From an uncultured Collinsella sp. (lineage in GTDB: Bacteria > Actinomycetota > Coriobacteriia > Coriobacteriales > Coriobacteriaceae), in NCBI GenBank assembly GCA_902495945.1, contig CABUZD010000102.1, forward strand, positions 1 to 6,245: a stretch of DNA of 6,245 bases, in the 5' to 3' direction. The notes beneath the pieces are model-generated. The model was given only the letters and a program-made list of their open reading frames with translations, had not been told where the DNA came from and ran no database searches. This document shows positions 1 to 5,027 of this stretch, in pieces (the first letter of the stretch is position 1; each line of letters opens with the position of its first letter). The position numbers were made by a program, and so were the translations under genes.

Positions 1-163
1 GGCCGACTGCACCTCGATCATCGGCGGTGGCGACTCCGTCGCAGCTGTCAACAAGTTCAACCTGGCCGACAAGATGAGCTGGATCTCCACCGGTGGTGGC
101 GCTTCCATGGAGCTCGTCGAGGGTAAGGCCCTGCCCGGAGTGGAGGCGCTTCTCGATGCCTAA
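1..163 (+). CDS. pgk: Phosphoglycerate kinase, C-terminal fragment (5' end outside window)
   Basis: This is the last 53 codons of phosphoglycerate kinase; position 1 is the third base of a codon and the readable frame begins at 2. The enzyme makes ATP and 3-phosphoglycerate from 1,3-bisphosphoglycerate and ADP in the cytoplasm. The visible segment carries the family's C-terminal signatures: a GGGDS glycine loop of the nucleotide-binding domain, then LADKMSWISTGGGAS, then the closing ELVEGKALPGVEAL helix. Nothing is truncated at the C-terminus, which ends LLDA followed by TAA at 161-163. The stop lies inside the start of tpiA (8-nt overlap), so the two genes share one mRNA and are probably translationally coupled. 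The missing N-terminal part, and gap probably before it, lie to the left. Identification is confident; only the 5' extent is unknown. Confidence 0.96.
   Translation, partial: ADCTSIIGGGDSVAAVNKFNLADKMSWISTGGGASMELVEGKALPGVEALLDA
142..146 (+). promoter_or_regulatory. Shine-Dalgarno deciding the tpiA start
   Basis: GGAGG lies 9 nt upstream of the ATG at 156, inside the last codons of pgk. It fixes the tpiA start at 156. An in-frame ATG at 93 would add 21 residues that have no counterpart in the family and would be read from within pgk. Confidence 0.75.
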
Positions 164-923
164 TCGCACCCTTCTTATCGCTGGTAACTGGAAGATGAAC
201 AACGACGTCGCCGAGGCCGCCAAGCTCGCCGACGAGCTGGCTCAGGCTCTGCCCGAGGTTCCGGCTGGCGTCGAGGTGCTCGTCTGCCCTCCGACCATCG
301 ACATCACCACGGTTCATGACCGCATTCAGGCTGCCCCCATCGCCCTCGGTGCACAGAACGTGTACTGGGAGGCCAAGGGTGCCTTCACCGGTGAGTCTTC
401 TTGCGACATGCTCAAGTCCGCTGGCTGCACCTACTGCATTATCGGTCACTCCGAGCGTCGCGACTACTTCCACGAGACCGACGAGGACCAGAACAAGAAG
501 GCTAAGGCTCTCGTTGCCGCCGGTCTTGTTCCCGTCTTCTGCTGCGGCGAGTCCCTTGAGGTCCGCGAGGCTGGCACCTATGTCGAGCACGTCGTGAACC
601 AGGTCAAGGCTGGCCTTGCTGGCCTTGAGATCACCTGCCCCAAGCAGGTCGTCGTCGCCTACGAGCCCATCTGGGCCATCGGCACCGGCAAGACCGCTAC
701 CGCCGAGGACGCTCAGGAGGTCTGCGGCGCTATCCGTGAGACCCTCAAGGAGATGTTCGGCGAGGAGCTCGCCAACGGCATCCGCGTTCTCTACGGCGGT
801 TCCGCCAAGCCCGGCAACATTGCCGAGCTCGTCGCCAAGCCCGACGTTGACGGCGCCCTCGTGGGCGGCGCTTCGCTCAAGGCTGCCGACTTCGCCTCTA
901 TGGTCGTCAAGGCAGGCGAGTAG
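156..923 (+). CDS. tpiA: Triosephosphate isomerase
   Basis: A 255-residue cytoplasmic enzyme that interconverts dihydroxyacetone phosphate and glyceraldehyde-3-phosphate, so that both halves of the hexose enter lower glycolysis. All hallmarks of the TIM barrel are present in order: the N-terminal strand and active site NWKMN (Asn11, Lys13), the electrophilic histidine in IIGHSERR (His98), the catalytic base in AYEPIWAIGTG (Glu170) with the mobile phosphate-gripping loop directly after it, YGGS (213-216), and the phosphate-binding GALVGGAS (233-240). The length is normal for the family, usually about 250. The start at 156 is chosen because the protein then begins directly at the first barrel strand and has a GGAGG at good spacing. 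It overlaps pgk by 8 nt and ends 5 nt before gpmI, so it is in the middle of a compact glycolytic operon. No defects are seen. Confidence 0.98.
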   Translation: MPNRTLLIAGNWKMNNDVAEAAKLADELAQALPEVPAGVEVLVCPPTIDITTVHDRIQAAPIALGAQNVYWEAKGAFTGESSCDMLKSAGCTYCIIGHSERRDYFHETDEDQNKKAKALVAAGLVPVFCCGESLEVREAGTYVEHVVNQVKAGLAGLEITCPKQVVVAYEPIWAIGTGKTATAEDAQEVCGAIRETLKEMFGEELANGIRVLYGGSAKPGNIAELVAKPDVDGALVGGASLKAADFASMVVKAGE

Positions 924-928
924 GACAT

Positions 929-2482
929 ATGGCACAGCGTCATCTTCCTGCACTCCTGATCATCATGGATGGTTGCGGCCTTGCTCCGGCCGATGGCGAG
1001 AACGCCGTCGCCGCTGCCAAGACGCCCTTCCTTGATAGCCTGTACGAGAAGTACCCCCACACCACGCTCGGCGCTTCGGGCGAGGACGTGGGTCTTCCCG
1101 ATGGCCAGATGGGTAACTCCGAGGTGGGTCACCTCAACATCGGTGCCGGACGCATCGTGTTCCAGGAGCTTTCGCGCATCAACAACGCCATCAAGGACGG
1201 CTCCATCGCCAAGAACGAGGTTTTTGTCAAGGCTATGGACGACGTCAAGGCTGACGGTAAGACTCTCCACCTCATGGGCCTTATGAGCCCTGGTGGTGTT
1301 CATTCTCACATGAACCACGTCGAGGCTCTGGTCAAGATGGCTGCCGAGCACGGTGTCAAGACCGTTCGCGTCCACGCCTTCATGGATGGTCGCGACGTTG
1401 ACCCGCAGTCCGGTGCCGGTTACATGAGTGAGTTCTGCGCCTTCCTGGCTAAGATCTCCGAGGAGACCGGTTGCGACGCTCGCGTTGCCACCGTCTCGGG
1501 CCGTTATTGGGCCATGGACCGCGATAATCGTTGGGAGCGCATCCAGCGCGCCTACGACGTCATGGTCAACGCGTCCGATGCTGATACCGACCCCGTTGCC
1601 GGTATCAAGGCCTACTACGAGAAGGACCCGCGCGGCGACGAGTTCGTCGAGCCCTTCGCTGCCCACAACGAGGGCATTCACGAGGGCGACGCGGCCATCT
1701 TCTTCAACTTCCGTCCCGACCGCGCTCGTCAGATGACCCGCGTGTTCACGGACAAGGAGTTCGACGGCTTTGAGCGCGAGCAGATCAAGCTTTCGCACTT
1801 TGTGACGATGACCGAGTATGATCCGACGTTTGACGTCGAGGTCGCCTTCCCCAAGACGTTCCCCGAGAACGTTCTGGCCGACGTTATCGCCGCCAATGGC
1901 CTGAAGCAGCTGCACACTGCCGAGACCGAGAAGTACGCCCACGTGACGTTCTTCCTCAATGGTGGCATCGAGGAGCCCAAGGAGGGCGAGGAGCGCGTGC
2001 TCGTCGCTTCCCCCAAGGTTGCTACCTACGATCTGCAGCCCGAGATGAGCGCTCCCGAGGTTACCGAGAAGCTCGTCGCCGCCATCAACGAGGATCGCGC
2101 TGATTTCTACATCGTGAACTTCGCGAACTGCGACATGGTTGGTCACACCGGTGTCTTCGACGCTGCCGTTAAGGCTGTCGAGGCTGTTGACGATGCCCTG
2201 TCCAAGGTTGTCCCGGCGATTCTCGCCAAGGGCGGCTTTGCACTGATTACCGCCGACCACGGCAACGCCGATCACATGTTTGACGTTGCTTCCGACGGTT
2301 CCAAGCATCCGTTTACGGCTCACACCACCAACCGCGTGCCGTTCATCATCGTTGATGAGAAGGCACAGCTCACCGGTATCGAGGACGGCCGTCTTTCCGA
2401 TATCGCTCCGACCATGCTCACCATGGCTGGTATTGAGCCTTCCGCCGAGATGACGGGCCGCGTGCTCGCCACCGAGGCCTAA
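929..2482 (+). CDS. gpmI: 2,3-bisphosphoglycerate-independent phosphoglycerate mutase
   Basis: A 517-residue cytoplasmic enzyme converting 3-phosphoglycerate to 2-phosphoglycerate, the step after Pgk. It belongs to the alkaline phosphatase superfamily, which uses a phosphoserine intermediate and two divalent metals (Mn in characterised Gram-positive members). Visible motifs: MDGCG (Asp14), the phosphorylated serine in MGNSEVGHLNIGAGR (Ser64), the substrate-binding domain with MDGRDVDP (152-159), GRYWAMDRDNRWER (191-204) and FNFRPDRARQ (259-268), then the second half of the phosphatase domain with NCDMVGHTG (Asp402, His406), TADHGNADHM (Asp443, His444) and TAHTTNRVPF (His465). By family alignment, Asp14, Ser64, Asp402, His406, Asp443, His444 and His465 would be the metal and catalytic set; all are present. 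Length is usual (about 510). The ATG follows the tpiA stop by 5 nt and has only a weak, close AGGA, so coupling to tpiA translation is likely. The gene ends with tandem in-frame stops (TAA, TAG). Confidence 0.98.
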   Translation: MAQRHLPALLIIMDGCGLAPADGENAVAAAKTPFLDSLYEKYPHTTLGASGEDVGLPDGQMGNSEVGHLNIGAGRIVFQELSRINNAIKDGSIAKNEVFVKAMDDVKADGKTLHLMGLMSPGGVHSHMNHVEALVKMAAEHGVKTVRVHAFMDGRDVDPQSGAGYMSEFCAFLAKISEETGCDARVATVSGRYWAMDRDNRWERIQRAYDVMVNASDADTDPVAGIKAYYEKDPRGDEFVEPFAAHNEGIHEGDAAIFFNFRPDRARQMTRVFTDKEFDGFEREQIKLSHFVTMTEYDPTFDVEVAFPKTFPENVLADVIAANGLKQLHTAETEKYAHVTFFLNGGIEEPKEGEERVLVASPKVATYDLQPEMSAPEVTEKLVAAINEDRADFYIVNFANCDMVGHTGVFDAAVKAVEAVDDALSKVVPAILAKGGFALITADHGNADHMFDVASDGSKHPFTAHTTNRVPFIIVDEKAQLTGIEDGRLSDIAPTMLTMAGIEPSAEMTGRVLATEA

Positions 2483-2505
2483 TAGAAAACAAATACCGTT
2501 TTCTA
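2483..2505 (+). repeat. Perfect 8-bp inverted repeat just after gpmI
   Basis: TAGAAAAC (2483-2490) and GTTTTCTA (2498-2505) are exact reverse complements around a 7-nt loop, AAATACC. The repeat begins directly after the gpmI stop codon and lies 4 nt before the terminator stem. As RNA it could form a small AT-rich hairpin stacked near the terminator. It may contribute to 3'-end stability or termination; the function is not established by sequence. Confidence 0.6.
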
Positions 2506-2509
2506 GTAA

Positions 2510-2542
2510 GGGGGTTGTCCACAACCGGACAGCCCCCTTTTT
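2510..2542 (+). terminator. Intrinsic terminator of the pgk-tpiA-gpmI operon
   Basis: GGGGGTTGTCC (2510-2520) pairs with GGACAGCCCCC (2527-2537) as an 11-bp stem containing one G·U pair, with loop ACAACC and followed by T5 (2538-2542). This is a textbook Rho-independent terminator and separates the glycolytic operon from secG. There is no matching T-tract on the other strand, so it is unlikely to act in both directions. Confidence 0.93.
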
Positions 2543-2601
2543 GGTATTTCTGCCATTTCCACCCCGTCCTTGAGTGGCAGGTAGGGGAGAGCGGGGGATT
2601 G

Positions 2602-2610
2602 TGGTACAGT
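2602..2610 (+). promoter_or_regulatory. Candidate extended -10 promoter for secG
   Basis: TGGTACAGT fits the extended -10 pattern (TG, one base, then TACAGT, 4 of 6 matches to TATAAT). No good -35 box is found 16-19 nt upstream; TTGAGT at 2570-2575 is too far away. Transcription would begin near 2617, giving a leader of about 30 nt with AAGGAG (2634-2639) 7 nt before the secG ATG. The strong terminator upstream means secG needs its own promoter or read-through. The call rests on position and motif only. Confidence 0.4.
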
Positions 2611-2646
2611 ACTGGAGTTTGAACTGTTCTATTAAGGAGCTTATCT

Positions 2647-2901
2647 ATGGGTCCGTTCCAGATTCTTCTGTTTGTCGTTTGGGCTGTCTCTGCCGTGGCG
2701 CTGACGATTCTCGTCCTGATGCATTCCGGTAAGGGCACCGGCGTTTCGGATATGATCGCTAGCTCGCTGTATAACTCCAGCTCTGCCACGGGCGTCATGG
2801 AGCAGAACCTCGATCGCCTGACGGTAATTATGGCCGTTGTTTTTGCCGTGTGCGTCGTCCTGTGCATGTTCTTCTTCCCGCAGGGCATCGTCGGCTACTA
2901 A
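2647..2901 (+). CDS. secG: Preprotein translocase subunit SecG
   Basis: An 84-residue membrane protein, the small non-essential partner of SecY and SecE in the Sec translocon that assists SecA-driven export. It has the two-helix SecG layout: a first transmembrane segment at about residues 4-25, a polar loop containing the conserved HSGKGTGVSDM (26-36) and a TGVMEQNLDRLT-type stretch (48-59), then a second transmembrane segment at about 60-78, ending PQGIVGY. Length matches short Gram-positive SecG proteins (about 75-85). The start is supported by AAGGAG 7 nt upstream. It is flanked by a terminator on each side, so it appears monocistronic. Its position after the tpiA block is typical of Actinobacteria, although here gpmI lies in between. 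Identification rests on the loop motif and topology and is firm. Confidence 0.93.
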   Translation: MGPFQILLFVVWAVSAVALTILVLMHSGKGTGVSDMIASSLYNSSSATGVMEQNLDRLTVIMAVVFAVCVVLCMFFFPQGIVGY

Positions 2902-2926
2902 GCATCGGCGTATATACGTTTGCAAT

Positions 2927-2953
2927 GGGTCTCGCAGGTGCGGGACCCTTTTT
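2927..2953 (+). terminator. Intrinsic terminator after secG
   Basis: GGGTCTCGC (2927-2935) pairs with GCGGGACCC (2940-2948) as a 9-bp stem with one G·U pair, tetraloop AGGT, followed by T5 (2949-2953). It is 25 nt past the secG stop and isolates secG from the opp operon. Confidence 0.92.
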
Positions 2954-3066
2954 GTTTACATATTTGTAACAGAGTCAAAATATCCCCACATACTTCGCCC
3001 AACTAAAGAAATTCTCGACCGTTAACCGGAATTAGCCCCAAATCGTGCATAAAATGCGCTACTGTA

Positions 3067-3095
3067 TTGCGAAACGTTGGTCCGTTGTGCATAAC
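3067..3095 (+). promoter_or_regulatory. Candidate sigma-70-type promoter for oppA
   Basis: TTGCGA (3067-3072, 4 of 6) and CATAAC (3090-3095, 4 of 6) are separated by 17 nt. It is the best-spaced pair in the gap and would start transcription near 3102, leaving a leader of about 90 nt. An alternative is TTGTCT (3137-3142) with a poor AACATT at 3160-3165; in that case the palindrome at 3144-3153 would sit between the boxes. Neither is strong. Confidence 0.3.
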
Positions 3096-3143
3096 CAGCC
3101 ATAGCAGCGGGCGGCGTTTTGATGGTTCGGATCGGATTGTCTC

Positions 3144-3153
3144 GACATATGTC
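3144..3153. promoter_or_regulatory. Perfect 10-bp palindrome, possible operator upstream of oppA
   Basis: GACATATGTC is perfectly self-complementary and lies about 40 nt before the oppA start. Such a short dyad without a loop suits a dimeric DNA-binding regulator better than an RNA hairpin. It would lie downstream of the candidate promoter at 3067-3095, or within the spacer of the alternative one. The regulator is unknown. Confidence 0.35.
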
Positions 3154-3182
3154 CGACTGAACATTTCTTTGTCCTATCTCAT

Positions 3183-3189
3183 AAGGAGG
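3183..3189 (+). promoter_or_regulatory. Strong Shine-Dalgarno deciding the oppA start
   Basis: AAGGAGG lies 5 nt before the ATG at 3195 and is near-perfectly complementary to the 16S rRNA 3' end. It selects 3195 over the in-frame ATGs at 3207 and 3225. The ATG at 3190 is in another frame. Confidence 0.8.
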
Positions 3190-3194
3190 ATGGC

Positions 3195-4871
3195 ATGGCT
3201 GATTCTATGTTCCACCAGCCCGTTATGGGTCGTCGCGCCTTCGTTGGCGGTACCCTTGCTGCGAGCTCCATGGCTTTTCTTGCCGCATGCGGCAAGAAGG
3301 GTGGCGACGCTTCCGGTTCTGAGTCCGGTTCGACGCTGAACTTCTACATCAACAACCCGGTCTGCATCGACCCCTACAACGTCCAGGAGGACCAGGGCAC
3401 TCAGGTCGAGTACCAGCTCTTTGACGCTCTGACCTCTTACGACGCCGAGAAGGGCGAGATCGTTCCGCTGGCTTGCGAGTCCTTTGAGTCCAATGACGAC
3501 GCAACCGAGTTTACCTTCAAGATCAAGAAGGCCAAGTTCCACAACGGTGACGACGTTACCTCCAAGTCCTTCAAGCTCGGTTGGGAGCGTCTGGTCAACA
3601 CCAAGTCGGCCATCGCTACCGAGTACGGCCCTTCCGAGGTCTCCTATCACCTTTCCATGGTCGAGGGTTATGACGACCTGCTTGCCGGTAACGCTACCGA
3701 GCTCCGCGGTGTTACGTGCCCCGACGATGAGACCCTCGTCGTCAAGCTGTCTTCCGCTTACGCTGACTTCCCCTTCGTCGCCTCTCATCCGGCTCTGGCC
3801 CCGGTTCCCGAGTGCGCCGAGTCCGATGTCAAGAGCTTCTATCTTGCCCCGGTCGGTAACGGCCCGTTCATGATGGACGGCAAGTGGGAGGATGGCCAGG
3901 AGATCAACGTCAAGAAGTTCGACGATTACTATGGCGACAAGGCCAAGATCGATGGCATCCACTTCCAGGTCATCAAGGACATGGAGACCGCTTACAAGGA
4001 GTTCCAGGCCGGTAACCTCGATGTCTGCGACGTTCCCGTCGCTCAGATCGATGCCGCCAAGAAGGATCGCGGCGTGTCCAAGGACGGCTACACCATGGGT
4101 GACGGCGAGCGCATGCTGCTCGGCGCCGAGCCTTCCACGTACTATCTGACCTGCAACACTACGGCTGAGCCGTTCAACAACGCCGACCTGCGTAGGGGCA
4201 TCTCCCTGGCCATTAACCGTGAGGCCATCTGCAAGACCATCTTCAAGGGTACCCGTACCCCTGCCGACGGCATTGTTCCTCCGGGCATCGATGGCTACAA
4301 GGAGGGCGCATGGGAGTTCTGCGCCTACGATGTCGACAAGGCTAACGAGTACCTCGACAAGGTTGCTCCCGCTGGCGCTAACGGCGATCGTGGCATTAGC
4401 GTGACCCTGTCCTACAACCAGGACGGCGGTCACAAGGAGATCATGGAGTCCATCATCGGTGACCTCGCCAAGGTTGGCGTTACCGCTGTCTCCGATACCC
4501 CTGAGTGGTCTGCCCTGCTCGAGCAGTATCAGAACTTTAACTATCAGTTCGGTCGTCTGGGTTGGATTGCCGACTACCCGATCATGGACAACTTCCTGTA
4601 TCCGCTGTTCCACTCCGACTCCCTCGGTGGCGACAACCGCTCCGGTTACAACAACCCCGAGTTCGACGCCAAGGTCGACGAGGCTCGTACTATTGTTGAC
4701 GACGAGGAGCGCGTCGCTAAGATGCAGGAGGCCGACGCAATGGTCGCTGCCGACTGCCCGGTCATCCCGATTATGTTCTACACGCACACCATCGCCGGCT
4801 CCGATCGCATTAAGCACCTCTATGTCGATCCGCAGAAGCACGCCGATCTGGGTACCGCTGAGCTCGCCTAA
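3195..4871 (+). CDS. oppA: Oligopeptide ABC transporter substrate-binding lipoprotein (OppA family)
   Basis: A 558-residue extracytoplasmic binding protein of the SBP_bac_5 family, which captures peptides and delivers them to the OppBC channel. The signal peptide has a twin-arginine motif (GRRAFVGG, Arg13-Arg14), a hydrophobic stretch (about 15-30) and a lipobox LAAC with Cys32 as the lipidated first residue. A Gly/Ser/Asp-rich linker follows (35-47). Family landmarks come in order: IVPLACESFESNDD and FKIKKAKFHNGDDVTS (89-123), EPFNNADLRRGISLAINREAI (325-345), then GWIADYPIMDNFLYPLFHSDS (456-476) and YNNPEFDAKVDEA (485-497). The GW-ADY segment resembles the E. coli OppA region containing the Asp that binds the peptide N-terminus, so Asp460 is the likely equivalent and peptides are the likely cargo. 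Length fits the family. Nickel, heme or dipeptide binding cannot be excluded. The mature protein has nine cysteines besides Cys32. Strong codon bias suggests high expression. It is the first gene of the opp operon. Confidence 0.93.
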   Translation: MADSMFHQPVMGRRAFVGGTLAASSMAFLAACGKKGGDASGSESGSTLNFYINNPVCIDPYNVQEDQGTQVEYQLFDALTSYDAEKGEIVPLACESFESNDDATEFTFKIKKAKFHNGDDVTSKSFKLGWERLVNTKSAIATEYGPSEVSYHLSMVEGYDDLLAGNATELRGVTCPDDETLVVKLSSAYADFPFVASHPALAPVPECAESDVKSFYLAPVGNGPFMMDGKWEDGQEINVKKFDDYYGDKAKIDGIHFQVIKDMETAYKEFQAGNLDVCDVPVAQIDAAKKDRGVSKDGYTMGDGERMLLGAEPSTYYLTCNTTAEPFNNADLRRGISLAINREAICKTIFKGTRTPADGIVPPGIDGYKEGAWEFCAYDVDKANEYLDKVAPAGANGDRGISVTLSYNQDGGHKEIMESIIGDLAKVGVTAVSDTPEWSALLEQYQNFNYQFGRLGWIADYPIMDNFLYPLFHSDSLGGDNRSGYNNPEFDAKVDEARTIVDDEERVAKMQEADAMVAADCPVIPIMFYTHTIAGSDRIKHLYVDPQKHADLGTAELA

Positions 4872-4882
4872 GAGTTTGCAGC

Positions 4883-4920
4883 TTCCGTGAGGGTCAAGTA
4901 TTTACGTAGACCTCATGGGA
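4883..4920 (+). promoter_or_regulatory. Stem-loop just after oppA
   Basis: Positions 4883-4895 pair with 4909-4920 as a 12-pair stem with one bulged G (4891) and two G·U pairs around a 13-nt loop containing TACGTA. It starts 11 nt after the oppA stop. No T-tract follows, so it does not look like an intrinsic terminator. A 3' stabilising structure for oppA mRNA is the simplest reading. A weak promoter-like pair (TTGCAG 4876-4881, TATTTA 4899-4904) overlaps it. Confidence 0.5.
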
Positions 4921-4967
4921 AACATACAGTTCTCCCTAACCTGGGGTAAACTGGCTGATGGTAATTT

Positions 4968-4997
4968 TGGGATGCCGGTCTGGCGATCGGCATCCCA
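4968..4997 (+). promoter_or_regulatory. Strong GC-rich stem-loop in the oppA-oppB gap
   Basis: GGGATGCCGGTC (4969-4980) pairs with GATCGGCATCCC (4985-4996), one G·U, tetraloop TGGC; T4968-A4997 adds a thirteenth pair. Only ATTT follows (4997-5000), so termination would be weak or partial. It is a candidate attenuator or mRNA-processing/stability element that could make oppA more abundant than oppB and oppC. Confidence 0.65.
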
Positions 4998-5008
4998 TTT
5001 AGGTTAAT

Positions 5009-5023
5009 CCCTAGATAGGGGAG
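5009..5023 (+). promoter_or_regulatory. oppB ribosome-binding site inside a small hairpin
   Basis: The Shine-Dalgarno GGGGAG (5018-5023) is 4 nt before the oppB ATG. CCCT (5009-5012) is complementary to AGGG (5017-5020) across the 4-nt loop AGAT, which could partly hide the site. A second possible partner, CTCCC (4932-4936), is complementary to GGGAG (5019-5023). Folding was done by eye only. Confidence 0.4.
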
Positions 5024-5027
5024 TGGT

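Larger units (their letters stand above)
2954..3194 (+). other. Non-coding leader / promoter region of the opp operon
   Basis: This 241-nt stretch between the secG terminator and oppA holds no convincing gene on either strand. Its first part (about 2949-3016) is clearly AT-richer than the surrounding genes, as expected for a promoter region. Items seen: TTTACA (2955-2960, 5 of 6 to a -35 box) without a well-spaced good -10; TTACA/TGTAA inverted repeat (2956-2960 and 2965-2969); TAAAAT (3050-3055, 5 of 6 to a -10 box) without a good -35; a TTGCGA/CATAAC pair at 17-nt spacing (3067-3095); an 8-bp direct repeat GTGCATAA (3045-3052 and 3087-3094, 42 bp apart); tandem TCGGA (3127-3136); and the palindrome at 3144-3153. 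One or more promoters of opp must lie here, but I cannot tell which box is used. Confidence 0.6.

Noticed and set aside
93..155. Upstream in-frame ATG giving a 276-residue TpiA
   Set aside because: The extra 21 residues lie inside pgk, have no TIM counterpart, and the ATG at 156 has the better SD.
57..953. 298-codon minus-strand frame opposite tpiA
   Set aside because: Antisense shadow of tpiA with no supporting SD or family motif.
791..2524. 577-codon open frame on the minus strand opposite gpmI
   Set aside because: It mirrors gpmI codon by codon, is low-complexity (Gly/Val/Leu/Asp-rich), has no recognisable motif, and crosses the gpmI terminator. It is a by-product of codon bias.
2641..2925. 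Minus-strand frames around secG (2418-2888 and 2641-2925)
   Set aside because: Arg/His/Gln-rich translations without motifs; they overlap secG and the gpmI terminator.
2837..3025. 62-codon plus-strand frame running from secG into the opp leader
   Set aside because: It begins within secG in another frame and reads through the secG terminator; no SD and no recognisable protein.
3067..3339. 90-codon plus-strand frame overlapping the oppA start
   Set aside because: No SD, no motif, and it overlaps the oppA signal peptide in another frame.
3174..4841. 555-codon open frame on the minus strand opposite oppA
   Set aside because: Same register effect as above; the sense frame encodes a clear SBP_bac_5 protein with signal peptide and SD.
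4968..5000. Hairpin between oppA and oppB as a full intrinsic terminator
   Set aside because: Only ATTT follows the stem and oppB/oppC continue the operon; a partial or stabilising role is more likely.
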